From contig JAKMFK010000102.1 of NCBI GenBank assembly GCA_022425465.1, positions 1-18,116 on the forward strand: a DNA stretch of 18,116 nucleotides, in the 5' to 3' direction. Each line of letters starts with the position of its first letter. The first letter of the stretch is position 1. The notes beneath the pieces were generated by a model that was given only the letters and a program-made list of their open reading frames with translations, had not been told where the DNA came from and searched no databases. Of the stretch, positions 6,364 through 14,934 are shown one piece after another. The translations under genes and the position numbers were made by a program. Source of the stretch: Bacteroidia bacterium. Lineage in GTDB: Bacteria > Bacteroidota > Bacteroidia > NS11-12g > UBA9320.

Positions 6364-7089
6364 ATGCGTCTTCGAGCAGAAAATTTAGTAAAGCAATACA
6401 AAAAGAGAAGAGTCGTCAATGATATGTCTCTAGAGGTGGAGCAAGGTGAAATCGTTGGATTGCTAGGTCCGAATGGAGCGGGAAAAACGACTACTTTTTA
6501 TATGACAGTTGGATTAGTCACACCTGATGAAGGTGAAGTCTATTTGGACGATGAAAAAATTACAGGCTTAGCCATGTATCAGCGAGCTCAGAAGGGGGTA
6601 GGTTACTTGCCACAAGAGGCTTCAGTGTTTAGAGATTTGTCTGTTGAAGATAATATTTTGGCTGTTTTAGAGCTAACAAATAAATCAAAGGAAGAACAAA
6701 TTGAAAAAACAGAATCCCTGATTTCTGAATTTGGTCTTGAGAAAGTTCGAAAGAATTTAGGTAAGGTCTTAAGTGGTGGTGAACGCAGAAGGTGTGAGAT
6801 TGCGAGAGCACTTGCTGTAGATCCGAAGTTTATTCTTTTGGATGAGCCGTTTGCAGGTGTTGACCCCATTGCGGTGGAAGACATTCAACAGATTGTTCAG
6901 AAGTTAGTTGACCGTAATATTGGTGTTCTTATAACCGACCACAATGTGCATGAAACACTCAGTATAGTTGATCGTGCTTATTTGTTATTTGAAGGAAGAT
7001 TACTTAAGAAGGGAACAGCAGAAGAGCTTGCTGCTGATGAAATGGTTAGAAATGTATATTTAGGTAAAAATTTTGAGTTAAGATCCTAA
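6364..7089 (+). CDS. lptB: LPS export ABC transporter ATP-binding protein LptB
   Basis: This is a 241-residue cytoplasmic ATPase that powers the LptFG complex, extracting lipopolysaccharide from the inner membrane toward the LptC-A-DE bridge. All ABC motifs are present: Walker [10 protein letters not shown] (35-43), Q-loop [10 protein letters not shown] (Gln84), signature VLSGGERRR (135-143), Walker B FILLDE (156-161), D-loop GVDPIAV and H-loop TDHNV (His193). [24 protein letters not shown] is diagnostic for LptB among ABC proteins. It stands alone with its own promoter. Its stop is 5 nt from the stop of the convergent DUF4175 gene. Confidence 0.95.
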   Translation: MRLRAENLVKQYKKRRVVNDMSLEVEQGEIVGLLGPNGAGKTTTFYMTVGLVTPDEGEVYLDDEKITGLAMYQRAQKGVGYLPQEASVFRDLSVEDNILAVLELTNKSKEEQIEKTESLISEFGLEKVRKNLGKVLSGGERRRCEIARALAVDPKFILLDEPFAGVDPIAVEDIQQIVQKLVDRNIGVLITDHNVHETLSIVDRAYLLFEGRLLKKGTAEELAADEMVRNVYLGKNFELRS

Positions 7090-7094
7090 ACCAA

Positions 7095-10000
7095 TTAGTT
7101 TTCAAAATAACGTTCTACTTTTTGTTTGTAGTAGGGCTGTAATTCAGGAGAAATTCTTCTAATCATTTCAATTTCTTTCTCTTTTTCTTCCAAGTATTTT
7201 TCAATGTTTTTAGGTAGTGGGCGATTGATTTCTCGTCCCTCATTAGATGATCTAGTTTGGTCTTGCTCTTGCTCTTTTTCAGCTTTTTCGTGTTCACTCA
7301 ATTGGAATTCGATTTGATTCAGTTTTTGAAAGGTTTGATTGTTCAACCTTTTGTTGTAAAAGTCTTCCTCAACTTTATCCATTAAATCTTGCGTTTTTTT
7401 GAGATCTCCCAAACTGCCTCCTTTACCTTCTTTTTGCAGTTTGCTATTTAAATCTTGGATTTTTTTTCGAAAAGCTGCTTGTTTCGCTGCCATTTCAGCA
7501 AATTCTTTGCTTGACGGACTCCCTTTGCCTTGCTTTTGTCCCTTTTCTAGATCTTTTATTTGTTTGGCTAGTTCATCTTGCATTTTTTTGATAGCACTAG
7601 CATTCGGCTTCTGTGATTTTTCCCCATTTTTAGCTCCTCCTGGTTTTTTGCACTCTCCTTTTGGTTTTCCCTTATTCTGCATCTGACTTTTCATCTGTTG
7701 TTGCATTTGTTCAAGGGATGCACTCAACATCAGAGCTAGATTATTATAACCTGTCATAGCATATTGTTGAGTTACTAGTGCATTATTAGTAAGTCGTTCT
7801 CCAAGGTATTTGATGGATTCTTTTAAGTTCTCGTTCACCCTTGAGATTTCTTCATTAACCAAAGATTGAATTTGTTCGTTTCGTTTGCTCAATGCCAATA
7901 AAGAATCTTCCACCATTCTTGTTTCATCCTTTATACGCTGTTGATCTTGTCGTAATTCAACATATTTGGGGCTGTATTTTTTGTTCTTTTTAAATTCATC
8001 AATTAGTTTTTCCTGATCAAATGAAAGTTGGATTAAATTTTCTAAAATTTGTCGAAGATTGTTATAATCTTCTGTTTGTTGCTCCTCATAAGCTTCATCC
8101 ATTTCTTGTTGCATCTCCTGTGCTAATTGATTGATATCATCAGCAGCTTCACTCATTTTCTGTGAGGCATTTTTAGACTTGCCTTGTTGTTCCTTGGACA
8201 GTGCATCCTTCATTTTTTGGCTGATGCTTTCTTGTTTTTCTTCATGTTGACTTAATTTAAGGGGTTTCTCTAAGTCCTTATTTTTTTGGTCAATCTGTTT
8301 TAAATCTTTTTTAATTTCATCGAAGGCCTTATTCAGTTTTTCTTGTTCAGCAGTCTTATCCTGTTTTTTATTATTTGTATTAGATGCAAGTTCTTTTTCT
8401 TGTTTTGCTAATTCATTGAGCTTATCAATGGTATCTAATAGTTTCTTTTCAAGTTCGAGTTCCTTGAATAATTCCAAAAGACGATCCATTTCCTTATTCA
8501 TTTGTTTTTCGTCGAATTTCAACTCTTGTAGGGCGTTTTGAAGCTCATCTTTTTTATTTTTATTGAGTAGTTCCTGAATTTTATCCATGAGTTTTTGCGT
8601 CTCTTCATCCAAAACATCTTTCATGATATCTTCTAGCTTTTTTTGCTTTTCTAACAACTCTTCTTGTTGTGAATTAAATTCGTTTTCCTTAAAGTTTTTC
8701 TCTAAATTCTTTTGAATTGAATTTTTTAATTTTTCTTGAATTGTTTTCTTTTTTTCTAATAACTCTTGAATTTTTCTTTTATCATTCCAATCGAGTTTTT
8801 TCTTTTCGGTGAGCATTTTTTCAACGCTATTCATTTGTTCTTCTAAATTTTTAGATTCAGACTGTGCGTTATTTAATGATTCTTTGATCTCTTCGTTTAG
8901 TTTTTCTGTTAATTGTTCAATTTCATCTTTCGAGGGAAGTTTGTATGTGGAAGTGTTTGTTTTGGTGGATTTTGGTCCATTTATTCCATCATTATCCCAT
9001 ATCGTGAAATAATATTCTATCTGATCATTAGGTTGAACTTTAAGGGTTTCTAAATCCCATAAATGATAAAACCCTTGACTTGTTTGTGTTGTATTAATTG
9101 AAATTGAGGTAGGATTTGTATTACTCTCAATAGGCTGACCATCTCTGTAATGTGTATAATGAAAGTCAAGTTTTTTGAAACCATAATCATCAGAAATTCT
9201 TCCCATGAAGTACAAGACTTTTTGACTCAAACTATCTTTTTGAGCACTTACCTCAATTTCGGGATGTAAATCTGGGATGACTTGAATAGAGAAATTTATG
9301 GAGTCACCTTTTTCAATCTGATTATTTTGTGCAACGAGTTTAAGTCTATCCGATTTTAAAAACCGTTTACGAATGGAGGTTTGGTTGTTCTCTAGAATTA
9401 AGGAGTCTTTTCCTGAGTTAATGTTCAGATATTTCACATTTTTTGTATTGATATTCCACTCAATTATGGTTCCTGCTGGTATATTGATCTCTCCAATATT
9501 CTCTATTGATTTAGCTTCTTTTCGAAGGTATTTGGGATAAATAAGTTTAGTGTTAGTGCTAATTATGCTTGGTTTAGCGGCTACAGCTAATCGGTATTGC
9601 CGGCTAGAAAAACCACCTGCTTCAAAGAAAATCTTTTCTGTCTTTTGAATATTCCGTAATTGGTATGAGAATGATCCCAATTCACTCATCCTCATCTTAT
9701 ATCGATAGGACCCAACATTAAGATAAGCATCTTGTGGAATTTGGTCTCCTTCAGTAATCAGGTTGATATTTACGTCATCATTCTGGATTGCTACCTTATT
9801 TTCAATGTCAGTTATAAAATCAAAAGGGGCCTCTATTTCAAAATGAGTATTGTATTGCACAACACGTTGACTACTTTTTTTGAAACCAGGAGTAATAATT
9901 AATATTAAAATAAGCACAACCGCTGGCAATAGAGCATACTTAATGTATGGGATATTCTCTTGATATGGAATAGCATTTGCAAAGGGAATTGGAGTTAAGT

Positions 10001-10403
10001 TTTTGATTCTACGGTTAATACTAGCAATTAGTAGTTGTTGGTCCGAGTTTTCTGATTTCTCTTGAAGTTGAAGCGTGTTTAATAGCTTATCACTGACTTC
10101 GGGAAAGTGATTTCCTATGAGGGCTGCAGCTTCTTTATAACCAAAGTTTCGTTTAACATTAATCAAGCCTAAAATTGGACGAAAAACATAACGAACTAAT
10201 ACAGATGTTGAAAGGATAATCAAAGTGAAAAATAAAAATGTTCGAGTTTGTCTTTCAAATCGACCAAAGTATTCAATAAAGCTTAGGGCAAAAAATGAAA
10301 CAAAGATTATTGAAATACAGATAATTAATCCTTTTAATAATTGATTCTGATAATACTTCTTGATGAAGTGTTCTAAGCGATCTATGAGTTTATTATTGTT
10401 CAA
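7095..10403 (-). CDS. DUF4175-family large membrane-anchored coiled-coil protein
   Basis: This 1102-residue protein has three N-terminal membrane helices (about 23-45, 55-75 and 155-171), then a mixed soluble region (about 175-485) with Ig-like strand patterns. From about 490 to 1060 there are long K/E/Q-rich coiled-coil segments, with Gly/Lys/Pro-rich low-complexity linkers near 910-935 and 960-975. This arrangement matches the uncharacterised Bacteroidota DUF4175 family, sometimes labelled 'ATPase', though no Walker motifs are visible. Function is unknown; topology suggests an envelope-spanning or scaffold role. Translation must start at TTG 10403: a TAA immediately precedes it in frame and no Met occurs in the first ~700 residues' N-terminal part that would keep the helices. 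It converges on lptB with a 5-nt gap. Confidence 0.75.
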   Translation of the reverse strand: MNNNKLIDRLEHFIKKYYQNQLLKGLIICISIIFVSFFALSFIEYFGRFERQTRTFLFFTLIILSTSVLVRYVFRPILGLINVKRNFGYKEAAALIGNHFPEVSDKLLNTLQLQEKSENSDQQLLIASINRRIKNLTPIPFANAIPYQENIPYIKYALLPAVVLILILIITPGFKKSSQRVVQYNTHFEIEAPFDFITDIENKVAIQNDDVNINLITEGDQIPQDAYLNVGSYRYKMRMSELGSFSYQLRNIQKTEKIFFEAGGFSSRQYRLAVAAKPSIISTNTKLIYPKYLRKEAKSIENIGEINIPAGTIIEWNINTKNVKYLNINSGKDSLILENNQTSIRKRFLKSDRLKLVAQNNQIEKGDSINFSIQVIPDLHPEIEVSAQKDSLSQKVLYFMGRISDDYGFKKLDFHYTHYRDGQPIESNTNPTSISINTTQTSQGFYHLWDLETLKVQPNDQIEYYFTIWDNDGINGPKSTKTNTSTYKLPSKDEIEQLTEKLNEEIKESLNNAQSESKNLEEQMNSVEKMLTEKKKLDWNDKRKIQELLEKKKTIQEKLKNSIQKNLEKNFKENEFNSQQEELLEKQKKLEDIMKDVLDEETQKLMDKIQELLNKNKKDELQNALQELKFDEKQMNKEMDRLLELFKELELEKKLLDTIDKLNELAKQEKELASNTNNKKQDKTAEQEKLNKAFDEIKKDLKQIDQKNKDLEKPLKLSQHEEKQESISQKMKDALSKEQQGKSKNASQKMSEAADDINQLAQEMQQEMDEAYEEQQTEDYNNLRQILENLIQLSFDQEKLIDEFKKNKKYSPKYVELRQDQQRIKDETRMVEDSLLALSKRNEQIQSLVNEEISRVNENLKESIKYLGERLTNNALVTQQYAMTGYNNLALMLSASLEQMQQQMKSQMQNKGKPKGECKKPGGAKNGEKSQKPNASAIKKMQDELAKQIKDLEKGQKQGKGSPSSKEFAEMAAKQAAFRKKIQDLNSKLQKEGKGGSLGDLKKTQDLMDKVEEDFYNKRLNNQTFQKLNQIEFQLSEHEKAEKEQEQDQTRSSNEGREINRPLPKNIEKYLEEKEKEIEMIRRISPELQPYYKQKVERYFEN

Positions 10404-10426
10404 TTATCTAAGAAAATCAACTAATG

Positions 10427-10434
10427 CGAAAATA
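10427..10434 (-). promoter_or_regulatory. Variant -7 box (TATTTTCG) for the DUF4175 gene
   Basis: The minus strand reads TATTTTCG, one mismatch from TAnnTTTG, 23 nt before the TTG start. It lies inside the loop of a 7-bp inverted repeat (AAATCAA 10414-10420, TTGATTT 10436-10442), which could be an operator or chance. The remaining bases to 10546 hold no other clear signal. Confidence 0.35.
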
Positions 10435-10546
10435 ATTGATTTGTTGACGATATGCCTAGATTTAGCTGTAATATTCGAGTCATTTGAGAGGGTGTAAACT
10501 ATTAAAAATAGGTTGATGTACATAATTTAAACTTAGTGGATTGAGT

Positions 10547-10554
10547 TATCTTTG
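10547..10554 (+). promoter_or_regulatory. -7 box for the thioredoxin-like/rlmD operon
   Basis: TATCTTTG is an exact TAnnTTTG match 11 nt upstream of the ATG at 10566. An in-frame GTG overlaps the last base of the box (10554-10556), so that GTG cannot be the start if this promoter is used. This decides for the ATG. Confidence 0.55.
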
Positions 10555-10565
10555 TGGGATTAGTT

Positions 10566-11093
10566 ATGATACGTATAGTTACAATGATTTTTTTTCTTCC
10601 ATTTGTCCTGGGGGCATCTTCATCTATCGGTGAACCTCAAAAAATTAAATGGGTAGATTTTAATACGGGTTTAGCATTGGCTCAACAGACAGGAAAAATG
10701 GCGGTAATTGATTGTTATACAGATTGGTGCGGTTGGTGTAAGGTGATGGATAAGAAGACATTTTCAGATCCGAAAATTATTGAAAGAATCAATGAAAACT
10801 ATATCGCTATCAAGTTTAATCCTGAAAAACCAGGCAAATATTATGCGGGTACAAAGGATTCTTTAAGTGGTCGTCAGTTATTAATGGCTTTGTCCAATAA
10901 TAAACCATCTGGATATCCTACTTTTTTCTTTTTTGTTCCTCAAGATGCAAAGCTGTTTAAGATGCCAGGATATAAAGATGTCTCTCAATTTGGAGCTACT
11001 TTAAACAATATGGAAAAGTATCAGTATGAATTGCTCAAGAAAAATTCTCAATTGAAAACTTCGGAATCAAATCAGACCATAAACGAGAAGTAA
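10566..11093 (+). CDS. Periplasmic thioredoxin-like protein with CGWC active site
   Basis: This 175-residue protein has a signal peptide (MIRIVTMIFFLPFVLGASSS), then a thioredoxin fold of the Thioredoxin_7/DUF255-like type. The active site is DWCGWCK (Cys55, Cys58) and the cis-proline is in SGYPTFFFF (Pro118). A long loop lies between the active-site helix and the cis-Pro strand. It probably reduces or isomerises disulfides of exported proteins; the partner is unknown. I chose ATG 10566 because the upstream in-frame GTG sits on the promoter box and the signal peptide begins at this Met. rlmD follows after 12 nt, so the two share an mRNA. Confidence 0.8.
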   Translation: MIRIVTMIFFLPFVLGASSSIGEPQKIKWVDFNTGLALAQQTGKMAVIDCYTDWCGWCKVMDKKTFSDPKIIERINENYIAIKFNPEKPGKYYAGTKDSLSGRQLLMALSNNKPSGYPTFFFFVPQDAKLFKMPGYKDVSQFGATLNNMEKYQYELLKKNSQLKTSESNQTINEK

Positions 11094-11105
11094 AACAAGT
11101 AATTA

Positions 11106-12515
11106 GTGGGAAGAAGAAAACAAAAACAAAAGCATTTTGAAAACGTAGAATTGGTTGCGGCGGGAGGTGAGGGACATGCCTTAGCTAAGATAGATGGAAA
11201 GGTAATTTTTGTAAAATATGGTGCACCAGGCGACTTGGTTGACCTTGAAATTGTTGGCCGAAAGAAAAAGTTTAGCTTAGCTAAAATCTCCAAACTTCAC
11301 CGAGCGTCTGAATTAAGAGTAGATTCATTTTGTGAGCATTACGGTACGTGTGGAGGGTGCAAATGGCAACACATTGAATACTCCTCACAATTGAAATTAA
11401 AAGAACAGTGGGCAGACGATTGTCTTGAGCGAATAGGTAAAGTAGGTGTAAACGAAAAACTTCCAATTTTGGGTGCAGACACACAACTGTTTTATCGCAA
11501 TAAAATGGAGTATACGTTTTCTAATAAGCGATGGTTATATGAAAATGAAACCCTAGCTGATTTAGATCATACCAATGCATTGGGTTTCCATGCACCAGGG
11601 AGGTTCGATAAAGTATTGGCCATTAATAAATGTTGGTTACAAGATGACTTAGGAAACGATATTCGAAATTTTGTTTATGATTTCTGTATTAAGCACAATT
11701 TTACATTTTACGACTTAAGGGAACATACCGGTCTAATGCGAAATTTGATGTTAAGAAATACTCGAAAAGGAGACTGGATGGTTAATGTAATTTTTGCAAA
11801 AGATGAGCCCGAAAACAGAAACCTTCTTTTGAATGCAATCCGTGAAAAATTCAATCCATATGCATTGAATTACTGCATAAATGAAAAGTTAAATGATAGC
11901 ACATTTGACCAGACATTTATTAGTTATAAGGGAAATTTTGAAATACAAGAAGAACTCAATGGGTTAAAGTTTAATATATCACCTAAATCTTTTTTCCAGA
12001 CTAATCCTATTCAAGCAGAAAAACTGTATCAAGTGGCATTGGACTTTGCAGGAATTACAGAAAATGATGTTGTTTATGATTTGTATTGTGGAACAGGAAC
12101 AATTACATGTTTAGCTGCTGCTAAGGCAAAAAAAGCAATTGGTGTTGAGATTATTGATGAGGCTATTGAAGCTGCTAAAGCAAATGCGGCGATTAATAAC
12201 ATAAATAATGTTGAGTTTCTTGTTGGGGATATGAAAGATGTATTTAATCCTGAATTTTATGCCAAACATGGTAGCCCTGATATTATTATAACAGATCCAC
12301 CACGAAGTGGAATGCACCCCAAGGTGGTAGAATATTTAAGCGAGATAAAAAGTCCGAAATTGGTTTATGTGAGTTGTAATCCTGCGACTCAAGCTAGGGA
12401 TTTGGCTATATTAGACTCAACCTACCAAGTTGTAAAGTCTCAAGCGGTTGATATGTTCCCGCAAACGCATCATGTTGAGAATGTGGTATTATTGGAATTG
12501 AGATCAACTACTTGA
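11106..12515 (+). CDS. rlmD: 23S rRNA (uracil-5-)-methyltransferase RlmD (RumA family)
   Basis: This 469-residue enzyme transfers a methyl group from SAM to C5 of a 23S rRNA uridine (U1939 in E. coli). An N-terminal TRAM domain (about 8-65) binds RNA. Iron-sulfur ligands are Cys76, Cys82 and Cys85 in FCEHYGTCGGCKW plus Cys176 in INKCWLQ. FYRNKMEYTFS, the SAM loop YDLYCGTGTIT (about 322-332), TDPPRSGMHP and the nucleophile Cys424 in VSCNPATQARD complete the family set. Bacteroidota often have several TrmA/RlmD-like paralogues, so the exact rRNA or tRNA target is less certain than the chemistry. The start is GTG at 11106. The last 8 bp overlap the convergent acetyltransferase gene. Confidence 0.88.
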   Translation: MGRRKQKQKHFENVELVAAGGEGHALAKIDGKVIFVKYGAPGDLVDLEIVGRKKKFSLAKISKLHRASELRVDSFCEHYGTCGGCKWQHIEYSSQLKLKEQWADDCLERIGKVGVNEKLPILGADTQLFYRNKMEYTFSNKRWLYENETLADLDHTNALGFHAPGRFDKVLAINKCWLQDDLGNDIRNFVYDFCIKHNFTFYDLREHTGLMRNLMLRNTRKGDWMVNVIFAKDEPENRNLLLNAIREKFNPYALNYCINEKLNDSTFDQTFISYKGNFEIQEELNGLKFNISPKSFFQTNPIQAEKLYQVALDFAGITENDVVYDLYCGTGTITCLAAAKAKKAIGVEIIDEAIEAAKANAAINNINNVEFLVGDMKDVFNPEFYAKHGSPDIIITDPPRSGMHPKVVEYLSEIKSPKLVYVSCNPATQARDLAILDSTYQVVKSQAVDMFPQTHHVENVVLLELRSTT

Positions 12516-13020
12516 TTTCGTAGATCATCTCAAAATCATCCATAATAAATCCGTTTCCAATATCAATAACGAGTTCTCTTTTTTGAACAAACCCAAATTT
12601 TTGGTAGGCAACTATGGTATTTTCATTGTACTTGTTTACTGAAAGCGTGATGTATTGACAATTTAATTCTTTTGCTTTTTGGATTATAAATTGCATCATT
12701 TGTCTACCATGTCCTTTACCTCGATGGGCTTTTTTTAAGTATATTTTACTTAAAAAAAGAGAATGGGTCTCATCTTTGATTGAATAGGATAGATAGCCGA
12801 TGGCATGATTGTCTTTTCGGACAGTAAAATAGTTATAATTATCGTTGATTTGAGCTTGAATGGTAGATTCAGATTGAAATTTTTCGAGCATGTAATCCAC
12901 TTGATCTTTCCCAATGATAGGAGTGTAATGCTCCTCCCAAATTTCTTTAGCCAAGTGGGCAAGATTCGAAATATCTTGAGATTGCATAACTGGAGTATAT
13001 TGTAGTTTATCGATTTCCAA
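12508..13020 (-). CDS. GNAT-family N-acetyltransferase
   Basis: This 170-residue protein has the GNAT fold. The N-terminal AHLAKEIWEEHYTPIIG segment is common in PhnO/YjcF-like acetyltransferases. The acetyl-CoA pyrophosphate loop is YLKKAHRGKGHGRQMM (R-G-x-G-x-G at about 100-105), and the C-terminal part is the YITLSVNKYNENTIVAYQKFGF motif. The acceptor could be a small amine or a protein N-terminus; the sequence does not say which. No ATG is in frame before the first strand, so TTG 13020 is the likely start; ATG 12987 would remove the start of beta-1. Its 3' end overlaps rlmD by 8 bp. I see no clear TAnnTTTG box upstream. Confidence 0.8.
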   Translation of the reverse strand: MEIDKLQYTPVMQSQDISNLAHLAKEIWEEHYTPIIGKDQVDYMLEKFQSESTIQAQINDNYNYFTVRKDNHAIGYLSYSIKDETHSLFLSKIYLKKAHRGKGHGRQMMQFIIQKAKELNCQYITLSVNKYNENTIVAYQKFGFVQKRELVIDIGNGFIMDDFEMIYEIK

Positions 13021-13110
13021 GACGAATAATTGGAACGAATTTGAGACTTTATTTTAGATTTTTGTAGATGATATTCAAATATTATAGAAATTTGAGGACT
13101 TATAATATAA

Positions 13111-13473
13111 ATGGATAATACAATCAAACCCAATGAACAAGAATTGTTACAATCGTTGGATGGTGATATAAAAATGCTCAAGAAAGAGTTGAATGAAACT
13201 GTAAAAGCGATTGTAGACGGAGGATATTCCAAGTTTCCGATTTTGCTAGCTCATGAAGAAGAAATTGCGATAGCTCAAAAAGTAATCGATAGAAAAGAGT
13301 ATGAAACTAGCTTTAGCTTTTCAGCTAGTACAATGGAGGAACTCGTAGCTAGAAACATCATACTAGACGATAAAAAGGATACGTTTGAAAAACAGTTTTT
13401 AGCTCAGTCAGACTCGTTTTGTATTTTGCTTGTTCATCAGGAAAGTATGAAGTTCATCTTCAGTAAAAAGTAA
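13111..13473 (+). CDS. Small conserved-looking hypothetical protein upstream of a glycosyltransferase
   Basis: This 120-residue soluble, acidic, mixed alpha/beta protein has no signal peptide or membrane helix. It contains an N-terminal helix (LLQSLDGDIKMLKKELNETV), a strand GYSKFPILLAHEEEI, the segment SFSASTMEELVARNII, and a last strand SFCILLVHQE. I recognise no catalytic motif. The F-P-I-L-L-A-H and S-A-S-T-M-E-E patterns look like a conserved Bacteroidota family of unknown function that travels with a family 2 glycosyltransferase, but this is from memory. Its stop is 9 nt before the glycosyltransferase ATG, so the pair form an operon. No TAnnTTTG element is evident in the 90 nt upstream. 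Confidence 0.65.
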   Translation: MDNTIKPNEQELLQSLDGDIKMLKKELNETVKAIVDGGYSKFPILLAHEEEIAIAQKVIDRKEYETSFSFSASTMEELVARNIILDDKKDTFEKQFLAQSDSFCILLVHQESMKFIFSKK

Positions 13474-13482
13474 AACATACCT

Positions 13483-14526
13483 ATGAATCCCAAAGTAGCT
13501 GTTGTCGTTTTAAATTATAACACCCAAGCCTTACTTGAAAAGTATCTTGGTGATATACTGGCTTCTGACTATGATAACATGGATGTTTGGGTGGTAGATA
13601 ATGCCTCTAAGGATGATTCGGTTTCTTTTTTGAAAAGTCAGTTTCAAGAACAAGTTCATATTCTTGTTTCAGAAGAAAATAGGGGTTATGCAGGAGGTTA
13701 CAATTGGGCATTAAGTCAAATTGATGCAGAATATTATGTACTTATCAATAGTGATGTTCGAGTATCAAAAAATTGGTTAAACCCTCTTGTTAGTTTGGCA
13801 AAAAAGAATTCTAAAATTGGAGCGATTCAGCCTAAAATTCTTGATGATAAAAAAACACAATTCTTTGAATATGCTGGTGCAAGTGGTGGATATATTGATA
13901 AGTGGGGATACCCTTTTTGTAGAGGAAGAATTTTTGATACATTAGAAAAAGATACGGGTCAGTACGATGATGCAAGACCTATATTTTGGGCATCTGGAGC
14001 ATGTTTGTTTGTTCGTTCAGAAGCTTTTAAGAAGTCTGGTGGATTTGATGCTGATTTCTTTGCTCACATGGAAGAAATTGATCTTTGTTGGAGGATGCAG
14101 AATCTGGGTTACCAAATCTATGTTGAACCAAAATCAGAGGTGTATCATTTGGGTGGTGGTACATTAAGTGAGGGGTCTTCATTTAAATATTATCTGAATT
14201 TTAGAAATAACCTTATTCTTTTAACCAAAAACCTGACATCACCTTTTTGGTTAATTACGTTGATTTGGAGGATGGTTTTAGATGGTGTTTCTGCTCTGAA
14301 ATTTTTGATGGAAGGCAAACCAAATTTAGTTTTAACTATTCTTAAGGCTCATTTTGCTTTTTGGTCTACTTTGAATCGATCGATTACCAAAAGAAAACAA
14401 ATTCAGTCTGGTTCAAAATCGAAACCCAATCTATACAACCATTCAATTGTGTGGTCCTATTTTATAAAAGGTAAGAAAAAATTTACTGATTTGTCAAATG
14501 TTGAATGGCCAATCGATAGCCATTAA
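13483..14526 (+). CDS. Family 2 glycosyltransferase (rhamnosyltransferase-like)
   Basis: This 347-residue GT-A enzyme has an N-terminal nucleotide-binding core VAVVVLNYNT (5-14) and VVDNASKDDS (37-46). The family motif ENRGYAGGYNWAL (65-77) and the metal-binding LINSDVRV (88-95, a DxD equivalent) follow. FFAHMEEIDLCWR, near residue 190-202, supplies the presumed catalytic acid. The hydrophobic C-terminal stretches SPFWLITLIWRMVL and LVLTILKAHFAFW suggest membrane association. Such enzymes add deoxy-sugars to cell-surface glycans; donor and acceptor are unknown. It follows the small hypothetical gene by 9 nt. Its last 44 bp (14483-14526) overlap aroQ on the other strand, so its C-terminus and AroQ's are encoded by the same bases. 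Confidence 0.88.
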   Translation: MNPKVAVVVLNYNTQALLEKYLGDILASDYDNMDVWVVDNASKDDSVSFLKSQFQEQVHILVSEENRGYAGGYNWALSQIDAEYYVLINSDVRVSKNWLNPLVSLAKKNSKIGAIQPKILDDKKTQFFEYAGASGGYIDKWGYPFCRGRIFDTLEKDTGQYDDARPIFWASGACLFVRSEAFKKSGGFDADFFAHMEEIDLCWRMQNLGYQIYVEPKSEVYHLGGGTLSEGSSFKYYLNFRNNLILLTKNLTSPFWLITLIWRMVLDGVSALKFLMEGKPNLVLTILKAHFAFWSTLNRSITKRKQIQSGSKSKPNLYNHSIVWSYFIKGKKKFTDLSNVEWPIDSH

Positions 14527-14905
14527 TACCTAATCCATAAATTCCTCCTTTTACATATTGTGCTAGGAGTTCTTTATGGCGTTCAGATTCACGTTGATAG
14601 ATATTTGAAATATGAACAGATACTACAGGGATAGCTATACTCGCAACAGCATCGGCTATAGCTATAGATGTGTGAGCATATCCTCCTGCATTAATAACCA
14701 AACCAGTAAAACCTTTTTGTTCTGCATCCTGAATGGCATTGATGATTTCACCTTCTACATTACTTTGAAAATAGTCAATGGATAGCTTAGAAAATTCATT
14801 TTTTACTTCTTCTAAAAATGCCTCGAAAGTCTTTGCACCATAAATATTGGGCTCTCTTTTGCCAAGTAAGTTTAGATTGGGTCCGTTTAAAATTAGTATT
14901 TTCAA
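14483..14905 (-). CDS. aroQ: Type II 3-dehydroquinate dehydratase
   Basis: This 140-residue enzyme converts 3-dehydroquinate to 3-dehydroshikimate, the third step of the shikimate pathway; type II enzymes form dodecamers. Visible motifs are ILNGPNLNLLGKREPNIYG (catalytic Arg17 and Tyr22 in the flexible loop), VINAGGYAHTSIAIADA (Asn72, His78) and VSVHISNIYQRE (His98). The length is normal. The start is TTG at 14905: a TAA lies in frame four codons upstream and no ATG intervenes. The -7 box at 14927-14934 lies directly back to back with that of purF. The 3' end overlaps the convergent glycosyltransferase gene by 44 bp. Confidence 0.95.
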   Translation of the reverse strand: MKILILNGPNLNLLGKREPNIYGAKTFEAFLEEVKNEFSKLSIDYFQSNVEGEIINAIQDAEQKGFTGLVINAGGYAHTSIAIADAVASIAIPVVSVHISNIYQRESERHKELLAQYVKGGIYGLGINGYRLAIQHLTNQ

Positions 14906-14926
14906 AATTGTAGGTTAATAATGGTT

Positions 14927-14934
14927 CAAAGTTA
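14927..14934 (-). promoter_or_regulatory. -7 box for aroQ
   Basis: The minus strand reads TAACTTTG, an exact TAnnTTTG match, 21 nt before the TTG start. It directly abuts the divergent purF box with no base between them. Confidence 0.6.

Noticed and set aside
7399..7686. Cys/Phe/Leu-rich open frame opposite the DUF4175 gene
   Set aside because: It is the complement of K/Q/G-rich low-complexity codons, and the minus-strand protein is clearly the real one.
7399..8500. Possible tandem repeat array because of recurring KxLE/EEL-like segments
   Set aside because: The recurrence is at the level of coiled-coil composition. No regular DNA repeat unit or spacing is visible, and nothing resembles a CRISPR array.
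10554..10565. GTG at 10554 as the start of the thioredoxin-like protein
   Set aside because: It overlaps the last base of a TATCTTTG promoter box, and the signal peptide begins at ATG 10566.
13038..13096. AATTTGAG occurring twice, 51 nt apart, before the small hypothetical gene
   Set aside because: Eight bases in AT-rich intergenic sequence is within chance. It does not match a promoter or operator I can name.
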